DNA of 14,752 nt from positions 1-14,752 of the forward strand of contig JBDLID010000078.1 in NCBI GenBank assembly GCA_039715055.1, in the 5' to 3' direction. The notes under the pieces were generated by a model that was given only the letters and a program-made list of their open reading frames with translations, did no database searches and had not been told where the DNA came from. Made by a program: the position numbers and the translations under genes. Origin of the DNA: JBDLID01 sp039715055. Lineage in GTDB: Bacteria > Desulfobacterota > Desulfobulbia > Desulfobulbales > Desulfocapsaceae. Positions 14,707 through 14,752 of this stretch are shown piece after piece (the first letter of the stretch is position 1; every line of letters starts with the position of its first letter).

Positions 14707-14752
14707 ATGAACTACAAGGCAATTTTTCACGTGGACCAGAATGAAGAACCGG
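14707..14752 (+). CDS. Start of a probable DsrE-family protein (partial)
   Basis: Only 15 codons are visible: MNYKAIFHVDQNEEP, running off the window. This opening (M-N-Y-K-x-x-F-H-x-D) is typical of small DsrE/DsrF-like proteins of sulfur-metabolising bacteria. The call rests on this short similarity alone. It starts 45 bp after the glycosyltransferase stop; no strong ribosome site is seen. It would suit a sulfur-metabolising host. Confidence 0.45.
   Translation, partial: MNYKAIFHVDQNEEP

Overview
This 14.75 kb window looks like a chromosomal stretch of a moderately GC-rich, anaerobic Gram-negative bacterium, most likely a Desulfobacterota (Desulfobulbales-like) sulfate reducer or relative. 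That placement is an inference. It rests on an apparent selenocysteine-containing thioredoxin-like gene, an ADP-forming acyl-CoA synthetase next to a CoA-transferase/GNAT fusion, a branched-chain/aromatic-type ABC importer, and the start of what looks like a DsrE-family gene. No rRNA, tRNA, CRISPR array or transposase gene was found.

Left part (1-3.8 kb, minus strand): a LIV-type (HAAT) ABC importer operon, transcribed right to left as livK-like binding protein, livH, livM, livG; livG is cut by the window edge. A good sigma70-type promoter lies upstream of livK. The livK-livH gap holds a long imperfect palindrome of about 104 bp and a 50-bp IS66-like miniature element with an 8-bp target duplication.

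Middle-left (3.9-5.03 kb, minus strand): a two-gene unit. The first gene is an 84-residue thioredoxin/glutaredoxin-like protein whose redox motif is U-P-R-C, encoded with an in-frame TGA followed by a plausible bacterial SECIS hairpin. It overlaps by 4 bp (ATGA) a divergent CaCA-type cation exchanger.

Middle-right (5.1-10.9 kb, plus strand): four co-directional genes encode an AcuC-like zinc deacetylase, an AcuB-like CBS-pair protein, an ADP-forming acetyl/acyl-CoA synthetase, and a Cat1/4-hydroxybutyrate-type CoA-transferase with a C-terminal GNAT acetyltransferase domain. The set parallels Bacillus acuABC (acetyltransferase, CBS sensor, deacetylase around acetyl-CoA synthetase). It suggests an acyl-CoA/acetate module whose enzymes may be controlled by reversible lysine acetylation.

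Right part (10.9-14.75 kb): a 512-bp intergenic region carries a second, 156-bp IS66-like miniature element with 13-bp terminal inverted repeats and a perfect 8-bp duplication. It is followed by a 1086-residue multidomain family 2 glycosyltransferase, probably for surface polysaccharide, and the first codons of a probable DsrE-family gene.
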